Of a stretch of 21,226 nt of DNA, positions 17,001 to 21,226 are shown one piece after another. Where the stretch lies: contig CAZGPZ010000015.1 in assembly GCA_964527385.1 (NCBI GenBank), positions 1 to 21,226 on the forward strand, read 5' to 3'. The position numbers and the translations under genes are program-made. Every line of letters starts with the position of its first letter. The first letter of the stretch is position 1. The notes beneath the pieces are model-generated. The model ran no database searches. It was not told the DNA's origin and saw only the letters and a list, made by a program, of their open reading frames with translations. Origin of the DNA: JANWHZ01 sp964527385. GTDB lineage: Bacteria; Patescibacteriota; Saccharimonadia; Saccharimonadales; UBA4665.

Positions 17001-18182
17001 GCGAATTACGATTCATCAGGCAACGGCGACGCCGTTTACTACGGCAGGGACGTCACCGGTCGCATTACCTACCGCGAGCATGACGCCATCTCCGCCTGGA
17101 ACTGGACCATGGACATGCAGCAGTGGTACGGCTTCACGGGCCCCGGCGGCGCTCCGTCCTTCGCCTACGACGCCAACTGGGACATTACGGAGAAGTACCT
17201 CCCCCTTCCCGGCGGCGTGACCCTCGCCATCCATCCCCAGCAAACCGGCGCCAGCCAGAAACAGTACACCCTGCCAAGCGCCCTTGGCCGTACCTTGCTT
17301 ACCGTTGACGCTTCAGGCACGAACACCAGTACCGGCAACGGCCCCCTCAGCTCCTTCACCTACGACCCGTACGGCAATATCCTTCCCGGCAGCGCCAACC
17401 CCGCCAACGAAGCTAATGGTTCCTACGGCTATGGCGGCAGCCTCCGGAAGCTGACCGAAACCACCCTCTCCCTCATGCCCATCCAAATGGGAGCTAGGGT
17501 CTACCTCCCCACCATAGGCCGCTTTACCAGCCCCGACCCAATAGACGGCGGCAATGCCAACGCATACGTATATGTATTGGACCCTATTAATGGGAGTGAC
17601 TATAGCGGGCAGTTCGGGATAGGGAATATATTCAATGCAGTGCAATCCATAGTGAAGCTTGCCACGGCTGTCCTGTCCAGGCTGCCAGCTACGCAAGCAA
17701 GAACCACAGCGAAACCTACGGCGAAAACAGCCGCCAAACCTGTCGCGGTACCATCGCCTACCTTTTACGCTCCCAACTCCTGCAAGCCCGGCGTCGGCCC
17801 TGGTGGCACTGTCGACTTCGCGCACCCGCTATGCAGCACAAAGCAGAGCAAATCAGCGACGTCAGGTAATAATGGCTATGTCAACTTTAACGCAAGCGCC
17901 GGGTTCATTGTTACGGGTGGTGTAGGCGTGATACAAACGGACAGTTCAAGGTATTTCTATGAAAGCAAAGGAATCTCCATACCTACTGGGCTCGGTTTCT
18001 CGATTACTACGTCACCATCTCAACCGACAGCAGGTTGCAGTACGAGTGTCTCGGTGTTCAGCCCCATATTGCTAGGAGGGGGCATAAGTAATGACGGGTG
18101 GGAGTGGGGAATTGGTTCGCCTGGCATCTCCGTCATGAATACCTGCGTTTACTCTGCAAGCTCAGGAGGTGGAGGATGGTAA
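11076..18182 (+). CDS. Giant secreted RHS/YD-repeat protein with PA14 domains and variable C-terminal tip
   Basis: The frame is open from a TTG at 10992, but the ATG at 11076 has GGAGGG five bases upstream and opens directly into a Sec signal: a basic N-region, then a hydrophobic core (about residues 25-47) ending near VVAAS. The mature 2300-aa protein contains an RHS-type N-terminal beta region, a fibronectin-like stretch near 560-650, PA14-type modules at about 710-846 and 857-1002, a partial third at about 1424-1542, many YD repeats between about 1228 and 2090 (for example YVYDDAGRV, TYDQYGRVDHV), and an RHS-associated core with MGARVYLPTIGRFTSPDP near 2139-2156. The last 190 residues form a different, Gly/Ser-rich tip with lower G+C (27/60 at 17581-17640 against 39/60 at 17341-17400). 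By family analogy the shell encloses or presents a toxin tip; PA14 modules may bind glycans. The small gene behind it is the candidate immunity gene. Confidence 0.93.
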   Translation: MRSIWKFAVHKLGYLAAFRANLRRAVVLALFALFLFSTNIPTVSVVAASMQSHEAAANDHIVPLDQQTTTKEHILGSSTPTPPALSTDLAAADAQPSGIQRAIQNPPAILGSPVTTLGNGATAITPHELTDKRTATSSEFVNADGTLTTRNYFSPEFFQKDDSWKKIDTTLVEDKNAGDAGNIFGQAWGQIESWFSPTQNFIEKDNDWLARFSPSSFQKGMVRIQEGNSQIGFSPVGANDVTPVVTTNDNGQQVVHYYNLWSGVDVEYTVLTDAIKENIVLRDKNATNNMSFTLVGAGLTKHDADKKTGMPEYYSVTGSVSDFDLANPYLILNNFGPVTDDSALTHNVSKNTYSISVDRTYLQSLPDKAFPAVIDPSAIRAFGTRASGKYVSFKSDGYVCPSTDCNPYAGSLYDSNNVLRYWRSAVYAKYSDLFPGSGNTLTNATLHLLQRTNAGFWTGTTDTHTFYVGHATCTTSYNCLDGGVFNVSGSVGTSGNINVTSIYADRISHGDYGAWLMLGGADGTTSSFKNFDPGTNNYDNGSYVSFTYSGPLGVPDITSPQSDQIFVDTQPSFGVGYMANPNGSTPLQYDFVVSSDSGGNGVLVSSGYVGSIQWTIPDNILQDGSTYYLKVQRYDPITQTYGPWSSAVPFKIDTRTGPDKTQTYDSLGPVGVDLATGNITTSAASHASSALGGSLGISMDYNTPFRSRPGLVGQYWNNTTRSGTPALTRVDSAVDFDWGAGNPGIASSDNFSAEWTGYFVAPSDGAYYFGGYNDDTLSITVNNQQVYNSTAHHTDVTFGSSINLSAGQVVSLKIDYVELSSTAKLQVHVKTPDGLDQVVPTSWLQTGVRPTSALHGLKGSYYANLDHTNTFSLSNYLVMQRTDPILSFNWGSGSPVAAGPADFLVRWQGFVTVPVNGSYYFGSRSDDGSKITVNGTLVRSDWTNHGVPSSPTFGSSISLTANVPTPITVEYYDAASTASYELWVKSNVTSQQIVPSDWLTPSAQVLPDGWKLSTTGGSGGNYDYLRATSTEAILTDASGATHEYKWTGSGYTPPVNEYGNLVHNVDGTYTLQDSDGMTYVFNNDGTIALVTSAVDDRDPAALQYVYGSLNGGPAHLTQIVDGVDASRSATIYYSSQSQCGTTPSGFDANAPAGMICAVQTNDGRTTYFYYYQGQLARVSQPGAANTDYSYEQLQNGSGVIVGYRLAGVRSTLANDVIAAGERANDTTTNTTITYDAIGRATSVTMPAPTSGGAQTQYTVQYFPGADDKSYFGMAEEHVTGGSEPNGFTRRIKYDDLYRTIEDTNIAGLSTMQTWNDTKDLLYSTIDPTGNMTTNTYDDEDRPVSSYDPAPAAWFDTSDPANQTPLPAYASQVPRTDASYDAGIAGPAVAWFDYTKLTGNTEGALTGAPKLHQTGINTSTPGTLSYDFSSPPVTASSGAQGIGLSATGMLRLPTGRTYTVKVDTSDGVRVWVDDALVINSWVDGTYRTLSGAINDVASAAPKRLRIDVYRRTGSTGTLNVKIQQNNGFALTTDWSPYLKPDYSLPTGTMAYDSTLGNSTASISYGSNPELGQAQSASVDPSGLDLTTTNTYEQQGDPGSYLRQTSKVLPGNPTSNPTFSYTYYGATETRQNPCDANQISKQAGMLKYKTEASPDGGTTPGRRTEYVYDDAGRVVASRYNSDDWTCTTYDSRGRASTVTIPAFNGNAARTVSNDYAVAGDPLESTTWDGNGWVVVWTDLLGRTVKYRDTYDDETTTAYDNFGKVTEQDSQVGAVTYDYDSYNRLSGEKLDGTTYATITYDQYGRVDHVSYPNAGQMKLTPGRDSLQRPDSVSYLLGDGSSAISDTTALTQSNRVQSDNVQSGASSLWSDYSYDAAGRLASADIGPHTYAYGYGTQDASCGSGSNMNANAGKNGNRTSQTVDGVTTTYCYDYADRLASSSDPAANYTEYDSHDNMTYIGTGNTPLRLCYDSSDRNSCMANYDSSGNGDAVYYGRDVTGRITYREHDAISAWNWTMDMQQWYGFTGPGGAPSFAYDANWDITEKYLPLPGGVTLAIHPQQTGASQKQYTLPSALGRTLLTVDASGTNTSTGNGPLSSFTYDPYGNILPGSANPANEANGSYGYGGSLRKLTETTLSLMPIQMGARVYLPTIGRFTSPDPIDGGNANAYVYVLDPINGSDYSGQFGIGNIFNAVQSIVKLATAVLSRLPATQARTTAKPTAKTAAKPVAVPSPTFYAPNSCKPGVGPGGTVDFAHPLCSTKQSKSATSGNNGYVNFNASAGFIVTGGVGVIQTDSSRYFYESKGISIPTGLGFSITTSPSQPTAGCSTSVSVFSPILLGGGISNDGWEWGIGSPGISVMNTCVYSASSGGGGW
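17377..17476. repeat. 100-bp perfect direct repeat, copy A (inside RHS core)
   Basis: Identical base for base to 19296-19395. It encodes residues about 2101-2134, just before the conserved RHS-associated core motif. Confidence 0.97.
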
Positions 18183-18200
18183 AGGAACCAAGGAGATAAC

Positions 18201-18422
18201 ATGCTAGACAAAAATGTATTTGGATCGGTACTAGTGGTCATAGGTATTGTGCTTATTGTGCTGAGAAAATGGGTTGTTGATGAAAGTCTTGACGCACAGT
18301 ACCGCATATTTGGTCTTCGTTTTAGCGACCGAATAGTCAAACTTAATTACCTCGTCGCGCCACTGCTAGGCATAGGAATCGTCATCTATGGTATCTCAGT
18401 ACTTCTGGGTGTTTTAAAGTAA
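18201..18422 (+). CDS. Small two-TM membrane protein, candidate immunity protein for the RHS tip
   Basis: The ATG follows the RHS stop by 18 nt and has an excellent Shine-Dalgarno (AAGGAGAT). The 73-aa product has hydrophobic segments at about residues 7-22 (FGSVLVVIGIVLIVL) and 51-71, with a polar loop carrying RKWVVDES and RFSDRIVK between them. I do not recognise a family. Position directly behind a polymorphic-toxin-like gene, tight coupling and membrane location make it the natural cognate immunity candidate, which would fit a tip that attacks membranes. This is inference from context only. Confidence 0.7.
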   Translation: MLDKNVFGSVLVVIGIVLIVLRKWVVDESLDAQYRIFGLRFSDRIVKLNYLVAPLLGIGIVIYGISVLLGVLK

Positions 18423-18527
18423 AGTACGAAAGATGGATAGGGGTGGTAGAGGTCCGTTCTCTAATAGCCAGAATCACAAAAATACCCGCCGTTACAGGAC
18501 GGACCTGTAGGTCCCTTCGCGCACCCG

Positions 18528-18869
18528 GTGGGGTGCCAGGCGGTGCCTGCTGCTCCTCCACAGAAGGCGTTCGACTACTATAACGCGGGAAGCTCAGCGA
18601 TTTCATGGTATGCAGGGGGAGCACTGATAGGAGGCTTTGCGGGATGTATCGGAGGAGGAATTGCTGGATTCATCGTCGGGCTGCCTGAACTAGGCGTAGG
18701 GGCAGTACCCGGTGCACTTGGCGGATGTTTGGCGGGTGGCGAAGGAGGGGCAAGTGCGGGCGGTAACGTAGGTGGAGCTATAGGGTTTGAGCTAGGTGGC
18801 AATGGTGCGCCAGCTGCTAATGCCTTTGATTGGATACCCGGTGATTTTAAAAATCCGTGGAAGAACTAA
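18528..18869 (+). CDS. Orphan RHS C-terminal module, glycine-zipper type
   Basis: The first possible start is a GTG at 18528, giving 113 aa, but the same frame is open without a start codon from 18468, after a TAG at 18465-18467. In that upstream part it reads DGPVGPFAHPVGC, which parallels VDFAHPLC in the tip of the RHS protein, including 13 identical bases (18515-18527 against 17816-17828). The rest is extremely rich in Gly, Ala and Ile with GxxxG-like spacing (IGGFAGCIGGGIAGFIVG), like pore-forming bacteriocins and glycine-zipper toxins, and ends in DWIPGDFKNPWKN. The simplest reading is a displaced toxin tip that lost its RHS shell and its own start. Whether it is translated is unclear; no Shine-Dalgarno precedes the GTG. 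Confidence 0.6.
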   Translation: MGCQAVPAAPPQKAFDYYNAGSSAISWYAGGALIGGFAGCIGGGIAGFIVGLPELGVGAVPGALGGCLAGGEGGASAGGNVGGAIGFELGGNGAPAANAFDWIPGDFKNPWKN

Positions 18870-18891
18870 GAGACCATGTTTATTAGGATAC

Positions 18892-18897
18892 TATAAT
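18892..18897 (+). promoter_or_regulatory. Perfect -10 box ahead of the second immunity candidate
   Basis: TATAAT lies about 34 bp upstream of the ATG at 18931. No good -35 sits at the right distance, so this is a weak promoter call. It would let the membrane protein be expressed independently of the displaced tip. Confidence 0.3.
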
Positions 18898-18930
18898 AAA
18901 TGCGTACTAACTTGAAAGGCAGACAATAGA

Positions 18931-19293
18931 ATGGCACCGATGACGTACTATTATGTTTTTAGCATTGTGATGCTATTGGGAACATCACTGGTATTTCTTA
19001 ATCTCTTGCTGATTCGAATTAAGGGGACAACTACCTTCGGTCAAAAATTTCAACTGAAAACCGAAGAGTACAAAAAAGTCGTGGCATTCGCCAAGAACAA
19101 ATACATAATTAACGCGGCTATTCTTGAACTAATCTTCGTGGGGAACTTGATCAATAGTATCCGTCTCTTGCTACGGCTGGGCACGGCTGACGCTAATTTT
19201 GTTTTGATTTTTTTGCCACTATTTTGTATCGTCTTATTCATTGTAGGTATCGTAGCTGCACTTAATCGGGTCAAGGGTCGGGGAAGTATATAG
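18931..19293 (+). CDS. Three-TM membrane protein, candidate immunity protein for the orphan tip
   Basis: The 120-aa product has hydrophobic segments at about residues 6-28, 58-76 and 90-111, and a charged loop (QLKTEEYKKV) between the first two. No known motif is visible. It directly follows the displaced glycine-rich module by 61 nt, and its stop is two bases before the repeated RHS fragment at 19296. The DNA is AT-rich (22/60 G+C at 18961-19020), unlike the RHS body. By the usual toxin-then-immunity order it is the candidate partner of the orphan tip. The ribosome-binding site is poor (AAGG about 12 bases upstream). Confidence 0.65.
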   Translation: MAPMTYYYVFSIVMLLGTSLVFLNLLLIRIKGTTTFGQKFQLKTEEYKKVVAFAKNKYIINAAILELIFVGNLINSIRLLLRLGTADANFVLIFLPLFCIVLFIVGIVAALNRVKGRGSI

Positions 19294-19295
19294 AT

Positions 19296-19395
19296 ATATC
19301 CTTCCCGGCAGCGCCAACCCCGCCAACGAAGCTAATGGTTCCTACGGCTATGGCGGCAGCCTCCGGAAGCTGACCGAAACCACCCTCTCCCTCAT
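19296..19395. repeat. 100-bp perfect direct repeat, copy B (orphan RHS core fragment)
   Basis: An isolated exact copy of RHS positions 17377-17476, 1919 bp downstream. The RHS-frame continuation is KDARGRSFIGVKYRQ and a stop at 19481-19483, so any joined tail would be short. Copies this perfect permit recombination between the RHS gene and the downstream tip array. Confidence 0.97.
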
Positions 19396-19406
19396 CAAGG
19401 ATGCAA

Positions 19407-19504
19407 GAGGACGTTCCTTCATCGGTGTAAAATATCGTCAGTTATATTTGGCTCTAAGTAATGAGAAAACTATCATAAAATGACTTCTTTAGAGGAACGT
19501 CCTC
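19407..19504. repeat. 12-bp inverted repeat pair behind the RHS fragment
   Basis: GAGGACGTTCCT at 19407-19418 and its exact complement AGGAACGTCCTC at 19493-19504 enclose 74 bp of AT-rich DNA containing the stop of the RHS-frame remnant. The spacing is long for a terminator. It may be a trace of an insertion or a recombination boundary. Confidence 0.4.
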
Positions 19505-19525
19505 CTAGCCCTAGCCGTATACATT

Positions 19526-19813
19526 ATGAATAGCCGGTATGGTAATCCCCATATTTTAGAAGCAGTACTTAAGATTACTGCCGTGCTAGCGGTTGTAGTG
19601 TACGTCGCCTTTTTCACTACTGGTTATTTCTCGGGAGCGATGAAGGGAATACTTGCCGTTGTTGTTGCTTTTTCTCTGTGGGTTTCGGTTTACGCTTATT
19701 ATCCGAAGGCTAGGAAAACTAAAGGTAGGATTAGGTCGATTGGGTATGTATTGTTCGCTAACTTCGAAATGTGGTCAGGTCTTCTGGGCGCTAAGCATAA
19801 ACAACGTGACTAA
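19526..19813 (+). CDS. Small two-TM membrane protein, paralogue A of a tandem pair
   Basis: The 95-aa product has hydrophobic segments at about residues 15-33 and 40-58, then a basic motif YYPKARKTKGRIRS and an amphipathic C-terminus with MW and a KHKQRD tail. It aligns without gaps, offset by one residue, with the protein at 19905-20207: shared YVA-F-T-G, GAM, YPK-RKT-GR-S and MW positions. No known family is recognised. The start lacks a clear Shine-Dalgarno. Its place behind the RHS fragment suggests an orphan immunity gene. Confidence 0.65.
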   Translation: MNSRYGNPHILEAVLKITAVLAVVVYVAFFTTGYFSGAMKGILAVVVAFSLWVSVYAYYPKARKTKGRIRSIGYVLFANFEMWSGLLGAKHKQRD

Positions 19814-19851
19814 GGCGACGAAAGTTAGGCCACATGATGATCAGTACATTT

Positions 19852-19880
19852 TTGTATGGCCGGCCAAATTAGAATATACT
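19852..19880 (+). promoter_or_regulatory. Sigma70-like promoter of the second tandem paralogue
   Basis: TTGTAT at 19852-19857 and TATACT at 19875-19880 are 17 bp apart. The predicted transcript starts near 19887, about 18 nt before the ATG at 19905. Confidence 0.5.
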
Positions 19881-19904
19881 GCTTTAAAAGTGTTCTAGAA
19901 GATA

Positions 19905-20207
19905 ATGATGAGCAAAAAATCACCGGCAATAGAACTCATAGCCGACATGTTTAAAGCAGCCGCAATCCTAGGCGTTATGTTGTATGTAGCAATATTTACA
20001 AACGGTGGTCCCGCAGGCGCGATGAGGGCAATTTCAGCAGCGGTGATCGTTTATTCCGTATTTCTAATCGTGGCAGACTTTTATCCTAAAGAGAGGAAGA
20101 CCCGAGGCAGGCTGCAATCGGTTATTTATAGCATAAGAGATGTGTGTCAGATGTGGTTTAGCCAAGGCAAGCCAAGCACCAAAGATAAGATGAGGAAACA
20201 CAAGTGA
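19905..20207 (+). CDS. Small two-TM membrane protein, paralogue B of a tandem pair
   Basis: The 100-aa product (tandem ATGs at 19905 and 19908) has hydrophobic segments at about residues 17-33 and 40-59, the basic motif FYPKERKTRGRLQS and a Lys-rich tail. It is a diverged paralogue of the gene at 19526-19813 with collinear motifs. A promoter sits just upstream, so it may be expressed independently. Its stop TGA overlaps the GTG start of the next gene by four bases, implying translational coupling. Tandem diverged small membrane proteins in an RHS locus fit a bank of immunity variants; function is not proven. Confidence 0.7.
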   Translation: MMSKKSPAIELIADMFKAAAILGVMLYVAIFTNGGPAGAMRAISAAVIVYSVFLIVADFYPKERKTRGRLQSVIYSIRDVCQMWFSQGKPSTKDKMRKHK

Positions 20208-20494
20208 AAACTATACTCACCACCCTACCTGACGATAAAGCCCAGCAGGAACTGGTGCGGTTCGCCCGGCTAGGTATAGCATCAACCGTCGTGGGGCTTG
20301 TCGTATTCCCGGTGCTCGGTACCATTGGCGCCGCGTTCGGTGCCCGTGCGTTGCTCCTGACGTTCCACAAAGGCAACAAAGCAAACCCAAGGCTTCTGCT
20401 CTACAGAGTGGCATTGGCGGTGAGCTTTGTGCTAGCCTGGGTGGAGCTCCTGTTTGCGCTCTATGGACACCGTTTTATAAGCCTTTGGTTCTGA
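20204..20494 (+). CDS. Small two-TM membrane protein, coupled to the preceding gene
   Basis: The 96-aa product starts at a GTG within the four-base GTGA overlap with the previous stop, with AGGAAA about six bases upstream. Hydrophobic segments lie at about residues 24-52 (a long Val/Gly/Ala stretch with VVFPVLGTIGAAFGARALLL) and 66-87. A basic loop (FHKGNKANPR) joins them. No family is recognised. It could be an immunity protein or an accessory membrane protein. Confidence 0.65.
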   Translation: MKTILTTLPDDKAQQELVRFARLGIASTVVGLVVFPVLGTIGAAFGARALLLTFHKGNKANPRLLLYRVALAVSFVLAWVELLFALYGHRFISLWF

Positions 20495-20527
20495 TCCCTA
20501 GCGGCCTACCCCCAACTGGTTACATAT

Positions 20528-20995
20528 ATGAGCAAAATACACTGGACCGATGAAGACTTATCCTTGTTTGCACGGGTGTTGATCTTTATGCGGCCGTGGA
20601 CCGCTGTCATACTTGCCATTTATGGCCTCGCAACCACCGCGATTATTTTTCGGTCGCTCGTGCTGGCTCTAGCCGGTGCCGCACTCATTTCCATAGGCAT
20701 GATGAGCCTTTCATATGTCGTCATATTGAGAAAAATGCACAAGCTCTGGCGCTTGCAGGCACCAGATGGGGTGATCCAGGTAGATGTTGCCGAAAAGGGT
20801 TGGAGGGTGGCATCGCAATCGATGAGCAGCGAATATGATTGGTCCTTTTTCATGAAGCGGTACGAGTTCATGGGGTGCTACATTCTGAAACTGCGCAGCT
20901 ATGGGGTTATAGTGTATCGAAAGGATTATTTTGACCAAAATGAACGAATGCTCATTGAAGCAAAAATCCGTAAAGTTCCCTTTTGGTTCAAATAA
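20528..20995 (+). CDS. YcxB-like membrane protein
   Basis: The 155-aa product has two hydrophobic segments at about residues 24-42 and 44-67, then a soluble beta-rich tail. The tail contains SEYDWSFFMKRYEF near 101-114 and LRSYGVIVYRKDYFDQNE near 122-139, which resembles the C-terminal domain of YcxB-like proteins: a strand, W-x-x-F, then hydrophobic strands ending in a positively charged patch. The biochemical role of that family is unknown to me. YcxB-like genes are small membrane proteins often found among accessory genes. There is no clear Shine-Dalgarno. In this setting a role as immunity protein is possible but unproven. Confidence 0.65.
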   Translation: MSKIHWTDEDLSLFARVLIFMRPWTAVILAIYGLATTAIIFRSLVLALAGAALISIGMMSLSYVVILRKMHKLWRLQAPDGVIQVDVAEKGWRVASQSMSSEYDWSFFMKRYEFMGCYILKLRSYGVIVYRKDYFDQNERMLIEAKIRKVPFWFK

Positions 20996-21013
20996 ATAAG
21001 GTGTATTTCGTAT

Positions 21014-21190
21014 ATGGCTGGCAATCCGGGTAAATTTAACCGAAGACAAAGATTGTTTTTCAATATGATCGTAGGTATTTTATCTGGGCTTGCCGTCGCC
21101 GTGCTTAACAGGATGGGTACTAAGGTTGACGATGCAATCCTATCTACAGGCGTCATTGCCTGCATTGGCGTGTTTGCTGGGTGTGGGTAG
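21014..21190 (+). CDS. Small hydrophobic protein, 58 aa
   Basis: A short frame starts at ATG 21014 and ends with TAG at 21188-21190. The product has a basic N-terminus (GKFNRRQR), a hydrophobic segment at about residues 14-32 (FFNMIVGILSGLAVAVL), a short polar loop (NRMGTKVDD) and a second hydrophobic segment (about 42-57) ending in GCG. It looks like a two-TM hairpin similar in plan to the other small membrane proteins upstream. AAGGTG lies about 10 bases before the ATG, a modest ribosome-binding site. No family is recognised. Confidence 0.5.
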   Translation: MAGNPGKFNRRQRLFFNMIVGILSGLAVAVLNRMGTKVDDAILSTGVIACIGVFAGCG

Positions 21191-21226
21191 GGTGCTTTGT
21201 ATGTTAAGTGGGGCAAATTCTGTAGG

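Noticed and set aside
19653..19898. Second plus-strand frame overlapping the tandem paralogue A
   Set aside because: It overlaps the better-supported gene in another register and shows no motif shared with the paralogue.
1..21226. CRISPR array, tRNA or rRNA genes, transposase or integrase
   Set aside because: No regularly spaced repeats, cloverleaf-like segments or recombinase motifs were found on reading either strand.

Overview
The window looks like a chromosomal segment of an ultra-small Patescibacteria (CPR) cell, most likely a Saccharibacteria (TM7) relative. The assignment is an inference. It rests on the style of the receiver-only response regulators, on a multi-TM histidine kinase whose catalytic core resembles those I associate with that group, on many small unrecognised genes, and on the lack of ordinary biosynthetic operons. 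All genes read well with TGA as stop. No rRNA, tRNA, CRISPR array or transposase was seen.

Layout. (1) 1-2191: mostly minus strand. An unknown gene runs off the left edge. A short plus-strand gene (561-773) converges on an apparent minus-strand unit of a PlsC-type acyltransferase and two single-domain response regulators, which share a 127-bp perfectly identical DNA block. (2) 2333-6243: a consensus sigma70 promoter is followed by a GNAT-like protein, a four-TM protein and a 756-aa membrane histidine kinase, the likely partner of the receivers. (3) 6307-10744: a second strong promoter overlaps palindromes and drives an unrecognised 383-aa protein and an arginase-fold hydrolase whose usual metal-binding His is Cys. 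After a probable terminator come a dNMP-kinase-like P-loop protein, a nucleoside-deoxyribosyltransferase-like protein with Gln at the catalytic Glu position and a C-terminal ribbon-helix-helix, a truncated Nudix protein and a divergent HAM1/RdgB-like pyrophosphatase. This block may form a nucleotide or small-molecule module with its own sensor.

(4) 10775-21190: a strong promoter and a long leader precede a 2368-aa secreted RHS/YD-repeat protein with three PA14-type regions, an RHS-associated core and a variable C-terminal tail. Behind it is an array of small genes, mostly encoding membrane proteins: a probable cognate immunity gene, a displaced glycine-zipper C-terminal module with its own candidate immunity gene, a 100-bp exact copy of the RHS core coding sequence, two tandem paralogous membrane proteins, a further two-TM protein, a YcxB-like protein and a 58-aa membrane peptide. 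This fits a polymorphic-toxin locus that swaps tips by recombination and keeps orphan immunity genes. In such an organism the RHS protein could act on a bacterial host or on competitors.

The strongest leads are the RHS tip/immunity array, the deoxyribosyltransferase-like/RHH fusion next to a palindromic promoter, and the Cys-arginase paired with an unknown protein.
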